A stretch of 64,000 bases of DNA from Isoetes taiwanensis (taxonomy: Eukaryota > Streptophyta > Lycopodiopsida > Isoetales > Isoetaceae): the NCBI GenBank assembly GCA_021234155.1, contig JAJEKV010000238.1, positions 498,001-562,000 of the forward strand, in the 5' to 3' direction. The notes under the pieces were generated by a model. The model made no database searches, was not told where the DNA came from, and saw nothing but the letters and a program-made list of their open reading frames with translations. Below, piece by piece: positions 54,167 to 64,000 of the stretch. Position 1 is the first letter of the stretch. Each line of letters starts with the position of its first letter. Both the position numbers and the translations under genes were made by a program.

Positions 54167-55089
54167 TAACTCAACGGCGTTGAAGGTTAGTAGGAATCTT
54201 GATAGTTGCGGCATGGTATGATTCTGGCCAGTTAGGGACATGGCAAATCTTTCAAACAAAATTCATATTGTCTCGATGGGACAGACCCATTTGGCAAAAG
54301 GTTGCTAGTACTCTGCCATTGGTTGCTCCAGAGGCTATTGAAGGTTGCATGTGGATTTTCCACCAGAATGTTCACGAGCATAGGCTTGTGAACTCTATGT
54401 ATAGGCTGCTTGTCAATGGTGATATCCTTCCCCCATCCACTAAGTGGTCCCTTCAGCTCCCACCTCCTAGTTGGAGACGTATATGGACTTGGACTTGGGA
54501 TAAACTACTTCATCCTAAGGTGGCTGTGCTTTGGTGGCAGATTCTTCACAGATGCCCTCGTGTGAACGTGCTTGTCCACAGATTTGATCCTCGAGTGTCA
54601 GCAGTTCTGCCTACTATGCAAGCAAAGGGACGAGATTACTAAGCATTGTTTCTTTTTATGTGATCATCTCCAGCCTGTTTGGTCTTGGCTGCTTTCTCTT
54701 TTTCATGTGGCATTGACAAGTCAGCAAGCGCTCTTGGCTATTTATCCAGATACTTGGAATAAGTTGCGGAGCCAAGCATTTCATTTAGCATCAGGATGGT
54801 TGTTGTGGTCCATCTGGAAGTGTGTGTCTTTCAGGGTTTGGGTATTCCTCCTGCAGTTGTCCTCCAGGACGCACAAGCTAGAATTGCTAAGCCCTACCAT
54901 TGCTCTTCGCTTACTCCTGCCAAGCAACATTTGATTTGAGTTCCATTTGAGTGTGTTGTCTTATGCATGGGCTGGTGGTTCTACTCAGTGGATCATGATT
55001 ATCCTCTGAGATCTTATCCCCGCATGTGCATTTGTATCTGGCTTTTGTCTTGGAGTTTTAATAAAGTTTGCCATCCATCAAAATTTTTT
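54167..55089 (+). mobile_element. Third L1-like LINE fragment (plus strand), bounded by 16-bp duplication
   Basis: The plus-strand frames read VAAWYDSGQLGTWQIFQTKF and WRRIWTWTWDKLLHPKVAVL, then LLCKQRDEITKHCFFLCDHL and RSQAFHLASGWLLWSIWK: zf-RVT and tail again. One frameshift lies near 54610. The 3' end has AATAAAGTTTGCCATCC and an AAAATTTTTTTT run before the duplication. It is head-to-head with the minus-strand fragment at 53.0-54.06 kb. It interrupts older sequence, whose two halves (LTKLR and YKRSPSSNTG) read on in one frame when rejoined. Confidence 0.85.
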
Positions 55090-55105
55090 TTGACTAAGCT
55101 ACGAT
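55090..55105. repeat. Right target-site duplication
   Basis: An exact second copy of TTGACTAAGCTACGAT. Confidence 0.85.
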
Positions 55106-55109
55106 ACAA

Positions 55110-55830
55110 AAGATCGCCTTCAAGCAATACTGGAGCACGTCTTTTGGTGGAGTCATTGAACGGAGAATATCTCACTTAAAAATAGTTGCTCGTGGTGCAC
55201 TCGTAAAGTATAATTTTCAATTTAGGTCACTTTTACTCAATCCACTGCTGAGAAAATTGATTCTTCAAAATATCTCAACAATGCTCTCTGGACTAGGCAC
55301 AAAAACCCCTCTGGAAAGCCTTTAGTAAGAGGTTTCCAATGACATATCTAAATGGATATTTCGAGTTCTTTCTCAAAGATACATCGCATCTCTCAACAAG
55401 CAGTGCACTCTGTTAATATTCTAATTTAGTTTCTAAGAATATCCTTTTCTCAGTCCGACCATTGAGAAAGGAAATCTAAAAAAAAAAATTGTAATAAGGG
55501 CATTCACAATCTTAATAAGGCAAATTTAATTCCATTGGAAAGCTTTAGTTGAGAGCTTTGCAATGGTGTGCTTTTCAAGTAAAATGGACATATCTAACAA
55601 AAGTTGTGGCCACCTAGAAAATTTATATTCAAGATTCAATTCCAAAAATTAGTCTACCCTACTCCGCCATTGGGAGGTTTTCCTGGATATTTTGAAAAAT
55701 CGCCATTAAAGTCTTTTGGCTCTTTCTGGCCAAACTAAGCATCTAGACAAGGTCATGCAAAATTTTATTGGAAAGGTGTACAATGGTCCTTGAAGAGTCA
55801 ACACTCTGGTTCACAAGATAAAGCCTTTCA
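55110..55830. other. Degenerate LINE-derived or intergenic DNA
   Basis: Plus-strand phrases such as RISHLKIVARGALVKYNFQF are weakly protein-like. The stretch leads directly into the LINE tail at 55.84 kb. It may be the older host LINE into which the 54.2-kb fragment inserted. Confidence 0.35.
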
Positions 55831-55835
55831 TTAGT

Positions 55836-56062
55836 GTTTTGTGTCCCCCCTGCATTGAAAACCTAGAGCACTACTTCTTCCTATGTACAGAGATTCAACC
55901 TATTTGGAATTAGGTCCAACGATTATTCCACACCACAGTTCAAAGTTAAGAAGTTCTTTTCGGTATATATCCTACTATGTGGCCATGGGTAAAGAACTTA
56001 GCTTTTAATTTATGTAAGGCATGGTCATTATGGCTCATCTGGAAGGAAAGGAAGGAAGGAAG
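55836..56062 (+). mobile_element. Old L1-like LINE tail (zf-RVT remnant)
   Basis: The frame reads CPPCIENLEHYFFLCTEIQP, FGIYPTMWPWVKNLAFNLCK and AWSLWLIWKER, with two internal stops. It is the same C-terminal region as in the neighbouring LINE fragments. A GGAAGGAAGGAAGGAAGG microsatellite follows at 56041-56068. Confidence 0.8.
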
Positions 56063-56068
56063 GAAGGT
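56041..56068. repeat. (GGAA)n microsatellite
   Basis: Six to seven GGAA units at the boundary between AT-rich LINE-derived DNA and the GC-rich LINE. Confidence 0.9.
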
Positions 56069-56893
56069 ACTTTTATCGTCCACGGAGACCAATCGGTCTA
56101 TGGGACCCAATACAAAAACGCAGCAAGCGGATTACTACCCGGATTAAAAAACCCCCGCCCCGAAGGGTTTTCGAGGGAAAAACCGTGGCAGCAATCAACC
56201 TGCTGACAAACTAACATACAAAATGCAGAAACACCCAAATATATACAGTCATGCACCGCACCGCAGAAGGCCTAATCACGAAAGACGGTAGGGGGCAAAG
56301 GTGACCCGCAGTCCGGGCATCTCCCCGAAGATATGCGACCCGTGGCACGCGTCGCGGCGGTGTGTTCATGTCAAGAAATGTAAGGGCAAGTCCGGCCGTA
56401 CTAAGGGAGCGTATCTGGCCCGGATCTGACTGAACGATGGGCAACTCGGAAAGTGTGAGGCTCATCCTCAATGGCACCCCGTTTTGTAAAGACCGACAGA
56501 GCTCGTCTGGGGGGCTCCCCTTAATCCACCGCCCATCTCGGCGCGAAGATGGTGGGCACTGTCGCGAATGGAGGCAATGAGTCCAAGCTTTCGGGGGCAG
56601 CGGGAATGCAAGGTAGAGCTGTGGGCCCCGCTAACACCGGGGTTGATGTGCTCCTTGTAATGGGCCGCTTTGACTGCTCTAGCGCCCGGGGTCCCGTGAG
56701 CTTGCCAAGGAAACAAGCGCCTAGGTACTCCCGCATGCTATCACGATCGGCCGCTGTGGTCCACTGCGACGCGATCTGTGGTTCTCGCGACGCTCCATCC
56801 GGCGAACCATCGATCTCTCTTACCCCTCCAATAACAGTTCTAAGCACTGCTGGACTCATTGCCACGGTGTAAGCCGGTGCGGGGAGCCGAGCA

Positions 56894-57350
56894 TCACCCA
56901 TAGTAACCACTTTCACGAAAATAGACGATGTGTCTATCAAGGGCTGCCCGGCTGCAAGAATCCGGTTTCGCAGCCGAGACCGATAGGGAGGGAAAGGTTT
57001 CACCCCAAGTGCGTGCCAAAATGCCTTCTCGTGACCTGCTCCAAGTCATTCCATGTCGCCAAAGAAACGCATCGGCCCCAAACCTCGACCCGCATTTAAG
57101 GACAAAGCTCGACCAATGCCCGAAGAGATGTGGACCGATGGCCCCAATCATAGAGCTCACCGGGTGTTGTTGTTCGCGATGGCATAAAGCGCTTCAGCCG
57201 GGCTTGTCATCCGCATGGCGGATAGACGCCTCCCGCCAGAGCGCAGGAGGGGAACTCCACCCTAGATACTTGTAGGTGGTGGTGACGCCCACAGTCCGTC
57301 CTCGATATGTGAGTGCAGGAGGCATGGGGTGGCGGAAGAGGATATGAGAA
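56894..57350 (-). pseudogene. C-terminal RT region of the GC-rich LINE
   Basis: Minus strand: YRGRTVGVTTTYKYLGWSSP, LWREASIRHADDK, then MIGAIGPHLFGHWSSFVLKC and RFGADAFLWRHGM in shifted frames. The phrase Y.G......YKYLG is the conserved segment after the RT palm of non-LTR elements. Confidence 0.7.
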
Positions 57351-57368
57351 CCACCCGGTCTTGGCGAT

Positions 57369-57724
57369 TCACGCCAGATGTCCGTAGCCCCGACAAAATG
57401 TGTCTAGGGCATCCGTGTGAGACGCGATAGCTTCTGGGGTGTGGGCCAGCAGGCCAACATCGCCCCGTGATAGATGAGTCGGCGGATGACCAGTGCAAAA
57501 GTCGTGATGCCATCCCCATGCTCGATGAAGCCGTGGCTCTAACCGACAATGTAGAGGCCAAAAGTGTTGGCGAGGGGGCAACCTGCGGACCCGATACTAA
57601 TTGGTGAATGCTTGGCGTCACGCATCCCGCCAAAACAACTCTCATACAACTCAGATATGGCATTCGACACAGGCGGCCGGGGAGCCCCGGTTGGCGAATC
57701 GCCACCCGCGGATGGCCATTGCAA
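57369..57724 (-). pseudogene. Reverse-transcriptase palm of the GC-rich LINE
   Basis: Minus strand: SIGSAGCPLANTFGLYIVG (57619-57539) matches Q.GCPLSP.LF.L.I. Then GDVGLLAHTPEAIASHTDAL and DTFCRGYGHLA (about 57470-57369) matches ADDVxLLxxxxxxLQxxLxxL..FC...GL. The catalytic ADD reads RGD, so this RT is inactive. Confidence 0.8.
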
Positions 57725-57859
57725 ATTATCAAGTCAAAAATACCACATAGGAGGAGCAACCGTGACAAAAGCGTGACTGGCCGCCATCCGATGCTCGCGG
57801 CCGTGTTGCTTCGGCGGGCGAAGCCGCAGGACATCGGCCGAGGGGGTCAAGTCGCATGG

Positions 57860-58345
57860 GCTGCTCTACCCCGCCCCGCATTGAAGTCTCCAAGAAGGAC
57901 GACCCTACCCAACCGGCTGGTGCCGGCCAGATGTCATCATATAGATCGACATAGGGTCCATCCTATCCGGTGACGGGGTGGCTGCGATAGAAGGTGCTCT
58001 CGCGTGAGGGAAATAAAGCGCCGTAAAAAGAGGGTTGCCACCGGTATTATGCACACGAACCCACAAGTACCGGGTTGTGTTGCGTTTCCGCGGTAAATCA
58101 ATGTGCCAAGGTTGTCGGGTAGGTAGCAAGCCACTCCACCATGACCCCTCCTCGGCCTGCATATGTATTGAAGACCGAGAAATGTTGGTAACCCGCCAGA
58201 CGTAGCTCAGGCTCAAAGATGCTCCCATGTCTCCATGAGAAAGATGAGATCCATATCACGCCACGGAGTTCGACCGCCCCTTCGCCAAGGGAAGCCTCGA
58301 CAATTCCATGAGACCACCCGGAGGCACAATTCCTATTTGTCACAG
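57860..58345 (-). pseudogene. AP-endonuclease domain of the GC-rich LINE
   Basis: Minus strand: GYQHFSVFNTYAGRGGVMVE, RKRNTTRYLWVRVHNTGGNP, LFTALYFPHARAPS and, in a third frame, GRVVLLGDFNAGRG (57905-57865). GDFNA is the conserved motif of APE-type LINE endonucleases. Confidence 0.8.
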
Positions 58346-59149
58346 GGATGGTATGCGCAACCGAGTCAGCGGGGAGGACGGAAGCGAGGTCGAAAGGAGA
58401 AGTAGATGGACCGGGGCATCATGTGGTAGAGGGCATGGGTCGTGGGAGGGAGCGTGAGTAGGAGCAAGAGAAGGGGGCCGGGTAGGAGAAGCGTAAGTAG
58501 GGCCACCGGTAAACAGGGTTGGGCTACTGGTCAGCAGAGAAGAGCGTGCTGTCGGAAATGTGCATCCCGGCCGAACCAATCCCCGCACCCCCTCGGGTGG
58601 CGTAATGCCTCGGACCCCCGACAAGCTCCTCGTCACAAGTGCTCTCCCGCGCGGGGGTGAGGTCCCGGCCCACGCATGTGGATGTCCCTTCAAAGCGACC
58701 GGCCCCGGGCGCAATATGGCATCACACACCGTGCATCCGCGAACCGCGAATATGACAATGCGGCCACGGCCCGGCAACAGCCCCATGACGCTGCCGCCGA
58801 GAAATGTGAATCGCCCCGAATGTCATCCGATCGAGAATGTGTGTTCGATGTTGTGGGCGAGACTCCTCCCCTCGGGCTGCCCTGGCATGCCCGAGCCTCT
58901 CCGCCTGCGCTCCTCGAGTTCTGGGGCTCAAGGGTCAAAGGTGGGCGAGGGCCGGGTCCCGCTGGGGTGGTGGTGGTGGGGGATGGCATGGAGGAGGGGG
59001 GGCAGCAGTGGGGCCCGCCTGCCGGCGGAGGTCAGTGTGGGCGGGTAGCGGTCCGGAGCCCGCCCCCGCCCCGGTGGAGCCGGGGAGCACAGGCCTGCAG
59101 GGCCTGCTGGCAATGCTTGGCCATCTCCCTGCCTGCGACCGCTGCAGCT

Positions 59150-59690
59150 GACTATGAACCCTCGGGCAGGGAGACCCCCGCTCTGCCTTATTGATGGTTG
59201 CCCGCAACCCCTGGAGCTCCAGGCTCTGAGTAGCGAGAGCGTGCTCGAGCCCCAGCAACATAAGCATCGAGGGCCGGGTTTGCTGTTCCGATCTTTACTC
59301 AAGATCCCGAAGGCGTGGTCCGGCTGTTCGCAAGAGCAGCCTGCGCTTCCGTGCCATGGTGGTGGTCTGCTCCACCTCCGACCGAAGCCGAGACACCGCG
59401 GACCATCGCCTCTCCCGCATTCTGCCCCTCTCCTCTCGGTCATGGTGTCCAGAGTGATGAACACAGAGGCTCCAGGCGGCCCGCATGTCGGCCGACTCCT
59501 GCCGGCCCTGCCGCCGGCGTGCCAGGCCAAGGGCATCTTCCACATGCAGCGTGCGGGTCTCCAGACCTGTGATGCGGTTCTTCTCGACCACCATTTGCCT
59601 TTTGAGCACATGGGATGCCGAGGACTCCATCTCCACTGTCATGCCAGCCAGGCGGGCACGGCGACACATAAAAGTCTTCAAGAAAGTAGA
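59150..59690 (-). pseudogene. Coiled-coil ORF1-like segment of the GC-rich LINE
   Basis: Minus strand: QMVVEKNRITGLETRTLHVE, DALGLARRRQGRQESADMRA, RLRSEVEQTTTMARKRRL and, after a shift, GLEHALATQSLELQGLRATI. Regularly spaced Leu/Val with charged residues predicts a coiled coil, as in many LINE ORF1 proteins. Not proven; the frame is broken near 59295. Confidence 0.5.
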
Positions 59691-59704
59691 GTTGCAACCC
59701 GAGG

Positions 59705-61225
59705 CTCTAATTTTTCAGTTAAGATATAAATTATGCATGTCCTACTAGGCATTTACTCAGAAAGCACAATTCAAAGCTGTATTTTGAAAAAGGATGCCCC
59801 ACATTGTAGATTGTCAAGGAGGATTCGTTCCACAAGGTGAGATGTAGAATATGATTATGTGATGTATGAGCTATCACCCAACTATGGTTGCTTGGGCGGG
59901 TGTTCTCCGATATCATTTCTTTATGTACTTCGTCTTTGATTGATTAACTTTGTTATTCTTCAAAGAAAAAAATAGTGGAATTTTTTTAGCATTCTGAATT
60001 GACTCTTACCCACTTTTGTATTACCTCTTTGTACTGTGTATCTATGGCACGTTTCAATGATTTGTAAGTAAGGTATCTCAACTCCTTTACAAGCAGGAAA
60101 AAGCACAATAGGAATTAATATTCATACTAGTTATGGTGCCTTGGAGGGGGCAAGGGTATATAGAGCAAGCCTTTGAGATTCATTGATGAAGATAAGAAAT
60201 TATTTGCATATGAAATTATGGATTTGATCTTAAATGTTGACCTATAGAAATTTATAGTGTGTCGTCTTTGTATATGTGATATACTTCTAATAAAATGATT
60301 TTATGATGACGCATTGGTAGGCTTTAGGAACCTATAGAAAGTTTTGTTGCAATATGAAAGCAACAATGTTATAGTTGAAGAAGTGTATGTCCCTTTTTGG
60401 TTCGGAGGGAGGTAGTGGTCTTTAGCATTACTCATGATTTTATTTTGATGAAGTCTTGATGGTTGTGAATAAATTGAGTCTCTAATGTTTGAACTACGTA
60501 ATGTCATGGAATGTAATGGGAAAAGATACTTAGCTTTATTTCATGGGAATATGGGTGACTATTCTATGGTGCATGGCTTACCAATCCATTCTGTTGGAAT
60601 ATGGGAGACTATTGTGCATGCCGTACAATGGCGCATAGGTATTGAACTTATTGGATTATTAAATTAGACAATGCTAATAATGAGACTTTAATACAAATAG
60701 TAATGGTGCCCGGGCTTAGCAACTATTTGTTAGAAAATATGGAATGTCTTGTAGTGTGGAAAAATAAAGGTCATCACATAATTCAAAATTTCAAAGGCTA
60801 AAATACAATTGTGAAACCATAAATTTGGAAAAGTAGAATTATATGGACATGTAGGAATTTTCTGGAATGTTATTGATTTTATAATAATTCCATTTTGTAG
60901 TGAAAATAAATTGCAAAGAATGGTTGTGTTGATTTCATTCCTCAATGAATGGAGTAGTTTCGGGCCATCGACAATTGGGCCAATTAGGACTTGAAGATTG
61001 AATGTAATACTGGACCCTAACTTTTTTTTTTGGGTTGCCCCTACGGGGGCAAACCCTCGTTTGTATGGGATTGTGGCATATCTTGAGTATATGCTAGAAT
61101 ATACTCAGAATACGTTGATGACTGCTAAAAACCGATTATAGGCTGTAAACTGGCGGTAACTCACGAAACCGGCTAACCGGAGGGGCTCCTTTTCTCATCT
61201 TCTTGCGGTCTGGTGCGTTCTGATT
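59705..61225. other. AT-rich intergenic DNA
   Basis: No gene recognised. It contains the Helitron-like terminus at 60127, a short duplication of GGAATATGGG(T/A)GACTATT near 60547 and 60596, and a TTGCCCCTACGGGGGCAA hairpin at 61033 after a T-run. Confidence 0.45.
60125..60165 (-). mobile_element. Helitron-like 3' terminus (minus strand)
   Basis: On the minus strand the sequence ends GCACCATAACTAGT, identical to the terminus at 24627-24640. It is preceded by a short CCTTG...CAAGG stem. CTAG is at 60127-60130. The body would run to higher coordinates. Confidence 0.6.
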
Positions 61226-61283
61226 AGGGGTGTGATTTATTTGCCCTGCCAGTTACCGGTCACTCTGGAGCTCGAGCTATCAT

Positions 61284-61502
61284 GGGGCCAAAAAATTTTG
61301 CATCGTCGGAGCAGGAATGAGTGGCATGTGCGCCTGCAAGCATCTGCTTGGCCATGGTTTAGATCCAGTGGTTTTGGAAGCCCAAGACGAGATCGGAGGG
61401 GTTTGGAGCCGCACATTTTCCGCAATCAAGCTGCAGACCCCTAGCCTTGCTTACCAGTTGTCCGGCTTTCCTTGGCCTCAGATCAATTCATTCTATGGTT
61501 GA
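61284..61502 (+). pseudogene. First exon of a plant flavin-containing monooxygenase
   Basis: The frame reads GAKKFCIVGAGMSGMCACKH, LLGHGLDPVVLEAQDEIGGV and WSRTFSAIKLQTPSLAYQLS, then GFPWPQINSFYG and TGA. GAGMSG is the FAD-binding GxGxxG Rossmann motif. EAQDEIGGVW and KLQTPSLAYQLSGFPWP match plant FMO1-like proteins (N- or S-oxygenation, FAD- and NADPH-dependent). The only nearby ATG (61282) is one base out of frame across a G4CCA6 run, and no further FMO exon follows. It is a broken 5' exon, unless the missing part lies beyond long introns and the start is an assembly error. Confidence 0.75.
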
Positions 61503-61504
61503 GA

Positions 61505-62030
61505 TTTGAGTGTGTGGTTGAGTTTAGGGCTATGTGGTCGGACGGATCTGCTCTCTTACAAAGCGTGGAGCTTTGCTTTCCGTAGCCACAAATGCGTACC
61601 ATGCATTGTTTTCTCGCTGGGTTTTGTTTTACCGCATACCGACGATCAAAACAAATACTGATGATCAGAACTAAGTTGAGAACACCGGATGCTATCTGCT
61701 TGGTGTTACTACATGTTTTGGCTTGCAGGAGGCTGCACGCTACACCATAGGTACTCCATAGCCAGAGCCCAAGATAGATTCGGGCATGACAGATACAGGA
61801 TTTTTCTCTGAATAAGGACCCATAAGCATGTAATCCGTGCTTTAAGTTGCAGCTTTAATCATCTCACTGGTTTTGTCTTGAAGGGCCATTCCTCTACCGA
61901 ATCTGCATTTTTTAGCTATGGCGCAGGCAAGAGTCCTGAGCGGCAAAGATGCTTCCGTGTCGAAACATTCCCTTTTCTCTATTTACCAATCAGAAATTTA
62001 GCTCCTATCTAGTTTTATGATGATAGTATA
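61505..62030. other. Spacer between FMO exon and FNR pseudogene
   Basis: No protein-like frame was found. It could be FMO intron sequence. Confidence 0.4.
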
Positions 62031-62059
62031 CCTGAACTTTGTGATCTTGGTTTGAAAGT

Positions 62060-63128
62060 GCCATCTAATGCAGATGAATTCAAGTCTACACATTTGCAAC
62101 AACAACAGGACGAGTTCTTGTGGGGAATCTTTATCTTTTGCTGAAATGCCAAGACCTTTGGGTGCGAAAGCATGGCTCAGGATAAGAGCTAGAGTTGCTA
62201 TAGCTCCACCAGATCTTGAAACAGCTCAGGAGCACCCTATGAACTTGTTCCGAAGTCTCCTTATTGCCATCATTAAATCTGTGGAAAGGATTGTTGGTCC
62301 AAAAGCCCCTGATGAAACTTGTCACATTGTCATTGATCATGAAGGCAACGTCCCCTATTGGGAAGGATTGGAAAGGACAGAGTTATGGTGTCATACCTCC
62401 GGTAGGTTCATCATCTTTTTTTTTCCATATGCCTTTTTCTACTAGGCTTATGTTGAATCCGATTGATCTGGTTTTTTGGTGAAGGGTGAAAATCCTAAAA
62501 GCCTGGTACTCCAAATGCAGTTCGATTAATATACTCTATTGCTTCAACTAGATATAGATATGATGATGATTTTGATGGGAGGACAACTAGTTTATGTGTA
62601 AGAAGGGCTGTTTATTGGGATCCAGAGACAGGCAAAGAGGATCCATCTGGCAAGGTTATGTTGCTGCCTAAAAATGATAAAAATGCAACACATATTATGG
62701 TAGCCGCTGGAACAGGATTTGCTCCATATAGGGGCTATTTGAGAAGAATGTTTATGGAGGATGTTCCGACTTTTAAATTTGGGGGACTTGCTTGGCTTTT
62801 CTTAGGGGTTGCTAACATTCAGATTCTTCTTTATGATGATGAATTTAAGACATGGGAACAAACAAACAAAAAGGGTAAAAAAAATGCAAGTACAAGATAA
62901 AATTGAAGAATATAGCACTGAAGTATTCAACTTGTTAGATGGAGGTGCCCACATTTACTTATGTGGTCTTAAAGGTATGATGCCTCCACATTTAGTTATG
63001 TGGTCTTAAAGGTATGATGCCTGGGATACAAGACACTCTAAAGAGAGTTGCCAATGAAAGAGGGGAAAGTTGGGAGATTTTAACAAAATTGAAGAAGAAC
63101 AAGCAGTGGCATGTTGAAGTATATTGAG
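62060..63128 (+). pseudogene. Root-type ferredoxin-NADP reductase (RFNR) pseudogene
   Basis: The pieces read [20 protein letters not shown] and [10 protein letters not shown], then GQSYGVIPP at a GTAGGT donor (about 62401). In a third frame come [20 protein letters not shown] and [94 protein letters not shown] and [13 protein letters not shown] close it. This is the FAD (RxYS) and NADP (GTGxAPxRG) layout of FNR, and the VPYWEG and WHVEVY phrases match the plastid root isoform. The CSNFLC-containing segment between EDPS and GK is missing. A 37-bp duplication (62951-63024) and several frameshifts confirm decay. The transit peptide is absent or unrecognised. Confidence 0.9.
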
Positions 63129-63134
63129 ATACAT

Positions 63135-64000
63135 CAAAGCAGGATTTTGAAATTTATGTGTTTGCTTCATACAACAACAAACTTTCAAATAATGGTGCAT
63201 AGGTTCACCTCACTTGTTAAGAAACACATTTCTATGATGTTTGTTTCGCCCATGAACTTGAGGGTCTGATCAAGCATGATCTGAACTCAAATAAATAAAT
63301 TAATTAATTAATCTCGTAAGAGTCCAAAAGTGAAAAGTTTAACCAGCCCATTTGAACTTAAAAAACATTACAATCACGATAGCTTTAATTTTATATTTTA
63401 TACAACAAATGGGTCCCATTGGAATATTCCTTTATACATCACCTCCGAAACTCCTTTTGAGTATAGTGGAATTTTTATGTGAAATTCAAGAAAATGAACC
63501 ATGAAAGTTAAAGTTCTAGTTAGTATTAACCTAAATGTTATACAAAACATAGACTACCAGTATAAGTTATAGTGACTAGCATTATAAGTTATATGCAAGA
63601 TTGTTAGAGTCCATAGCATCTTGCTACATAGTAGACTTCCAATTTTGGTTTCTTTGCAGGCAGCAACAATACTCAGAGTTCTGGAGTATCATAGCAAAAG
63701 GTCAACTATGAATGTGTTCAGTTCATATGCAAATAATTCAGATCTTTGTGGCTTTCCATTATGAAAGTACTCCGAAAGCATTATTTCTGCTCTAAGTTCA
63801 CGTCTAGAGCATAAACGTTCTTAACTTTTATGCATAGTAGCAGTCATCTTAAAGTGTACTCTTTTAAAGAAATCTAGCATTGCACTTGACGTAGATCATA
63901 TACACATTTTGTTACTGGAAGGAGAAAATTATAGGTCAACTCTTTGCCAGATTTCAAACTTTCCATTTTGTATCTAGATATTTCTAAATATTTTCATCCT
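63135..64000. other. AT-rich right end of the window
   Basis: No gene or repeat class recognised. A (TTAA)n-like run (AATAAATTAATTAATTAATC) is at about 63292. Confidence 0.45.

Larger units (their letters stand above)
56085..59700 (-). mobile_element. GC-rich non-LTR retrotransposon of another clade (minus strand)
   Basis: A 3.6-kb GC-rich island with sharp edges in AT-rich DNA. On the minus strand, in order: a coiled-coil ORF1-like part (59690-59150), a CDAxLxPG-type Cys segment (58786-58340), an endonuclease (58345-57860), a reverse transcriptase (57724-57262) and a C-terminal domain (57350-56890). Frameshifts are frequent and the RT fingers are deleted: only about 250 bases separate the endonuclease GDFNA motif from the RT GCPL motif. 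The style (GFRPRHSTIDH fragment at 10.0 kb, AGRGGVMVEWLA here) differs from the L1-like copies at 51-56 kb. Confidence 0.8.

Noticed and set aside
56894-59748. Plus-strand and other long open frames in the GC-rich block
   Set aside because: High GC lengthens chance frames; the endonuclease, RT and C-terminal motifs are all on the minus strand.
1-64000. Insertion of organellar (plastid or mitochondrial) DNA
   Set aside because: No rRNA, tRNA cluster or organellar gene was recognised; the FNR remnant is a nuclear gene family.

Overview
The window looks like nuclear DNA from a land plant with a large, repeat-rich genome. The clues are spliceosomal GT-AG introns, one intact Hsp70 gene of the plant HSP70T-2 (At2g32120-like) type, and remnants of plant families: PPR proteins, a flavin monooxygenase, root-type ferredoxin-NADP reductase, an NPK1/ANP-like MAPKKK, a PP2A B' subunit and an F-box/kelch protein. 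Plant L1-like LINEs, Ty3 pol, Helitron termini and a tRNA-derived SINE fit this. The degree of decay suggests a fern- or gymnosperm-sized genome, but the sequence alone does not fix the lineage. Only the Hsp70 gene (26294-28033) looks intact; nearly everything else is mobile or broken.

Layout. 0-2.1 kb: AT-rich DNA with simple duplications. 2.1-9.7 kb: foldbacks, then a decayed multi-exon gene (about 3959-9591) joining a ParB-like domain, a DNA-methyltransferase-like domain and an FCP1-like phosphatase domain. Its introns carry a family of short perfect GC palindromes, partly as a minisatellite. 10-25.5 kb: LINE and Ty3 fragments, PPR fragments, a MAPKKK/PP2A fragment pair, Helitron 3' ends, tandem duplications and a SINE. 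26.3-28.2 kb: the Hsp70 gene with a tandem duplication across its stop codon. 28.7-31.6 kb: a gene resembling the HUH (rolling-circle) nuclease of Replitron-type transposons, flanked by a direct repeat. 33.2-38.3 kb: a LINE scrap, a 2.2-kb AGATTC-rich satellite, a foldback and an F-box/kelch pseudogene.

41.26-51.01 kb is a discrete 9.75-kb DNA transposon with perfect 22-bp terminal inverted repeats and a 4-bp AACA duplication. It holds two convergent decayed genes: a plus-strand gene with a second FCP1-like domain, and a minus-strand DDE-type transposase. It also has GTACAT arrays and a 0.5-kb foldback. 51.1-59.7 kb is a LINE graveyard: several L1-like 3' fragments, one with a clear 16-bp target duplication, and one GC-rich element of another clade. 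61.2-63.1 kb holds an FMO exon and a root-FNR pseudogene.

The two FCP1-bearing loci are the most unusual content. Both carry a phosphatase-like domain with FDLN in place of the catalytic DxD, and both sit in repeat-dense, mobile-looking DNA.
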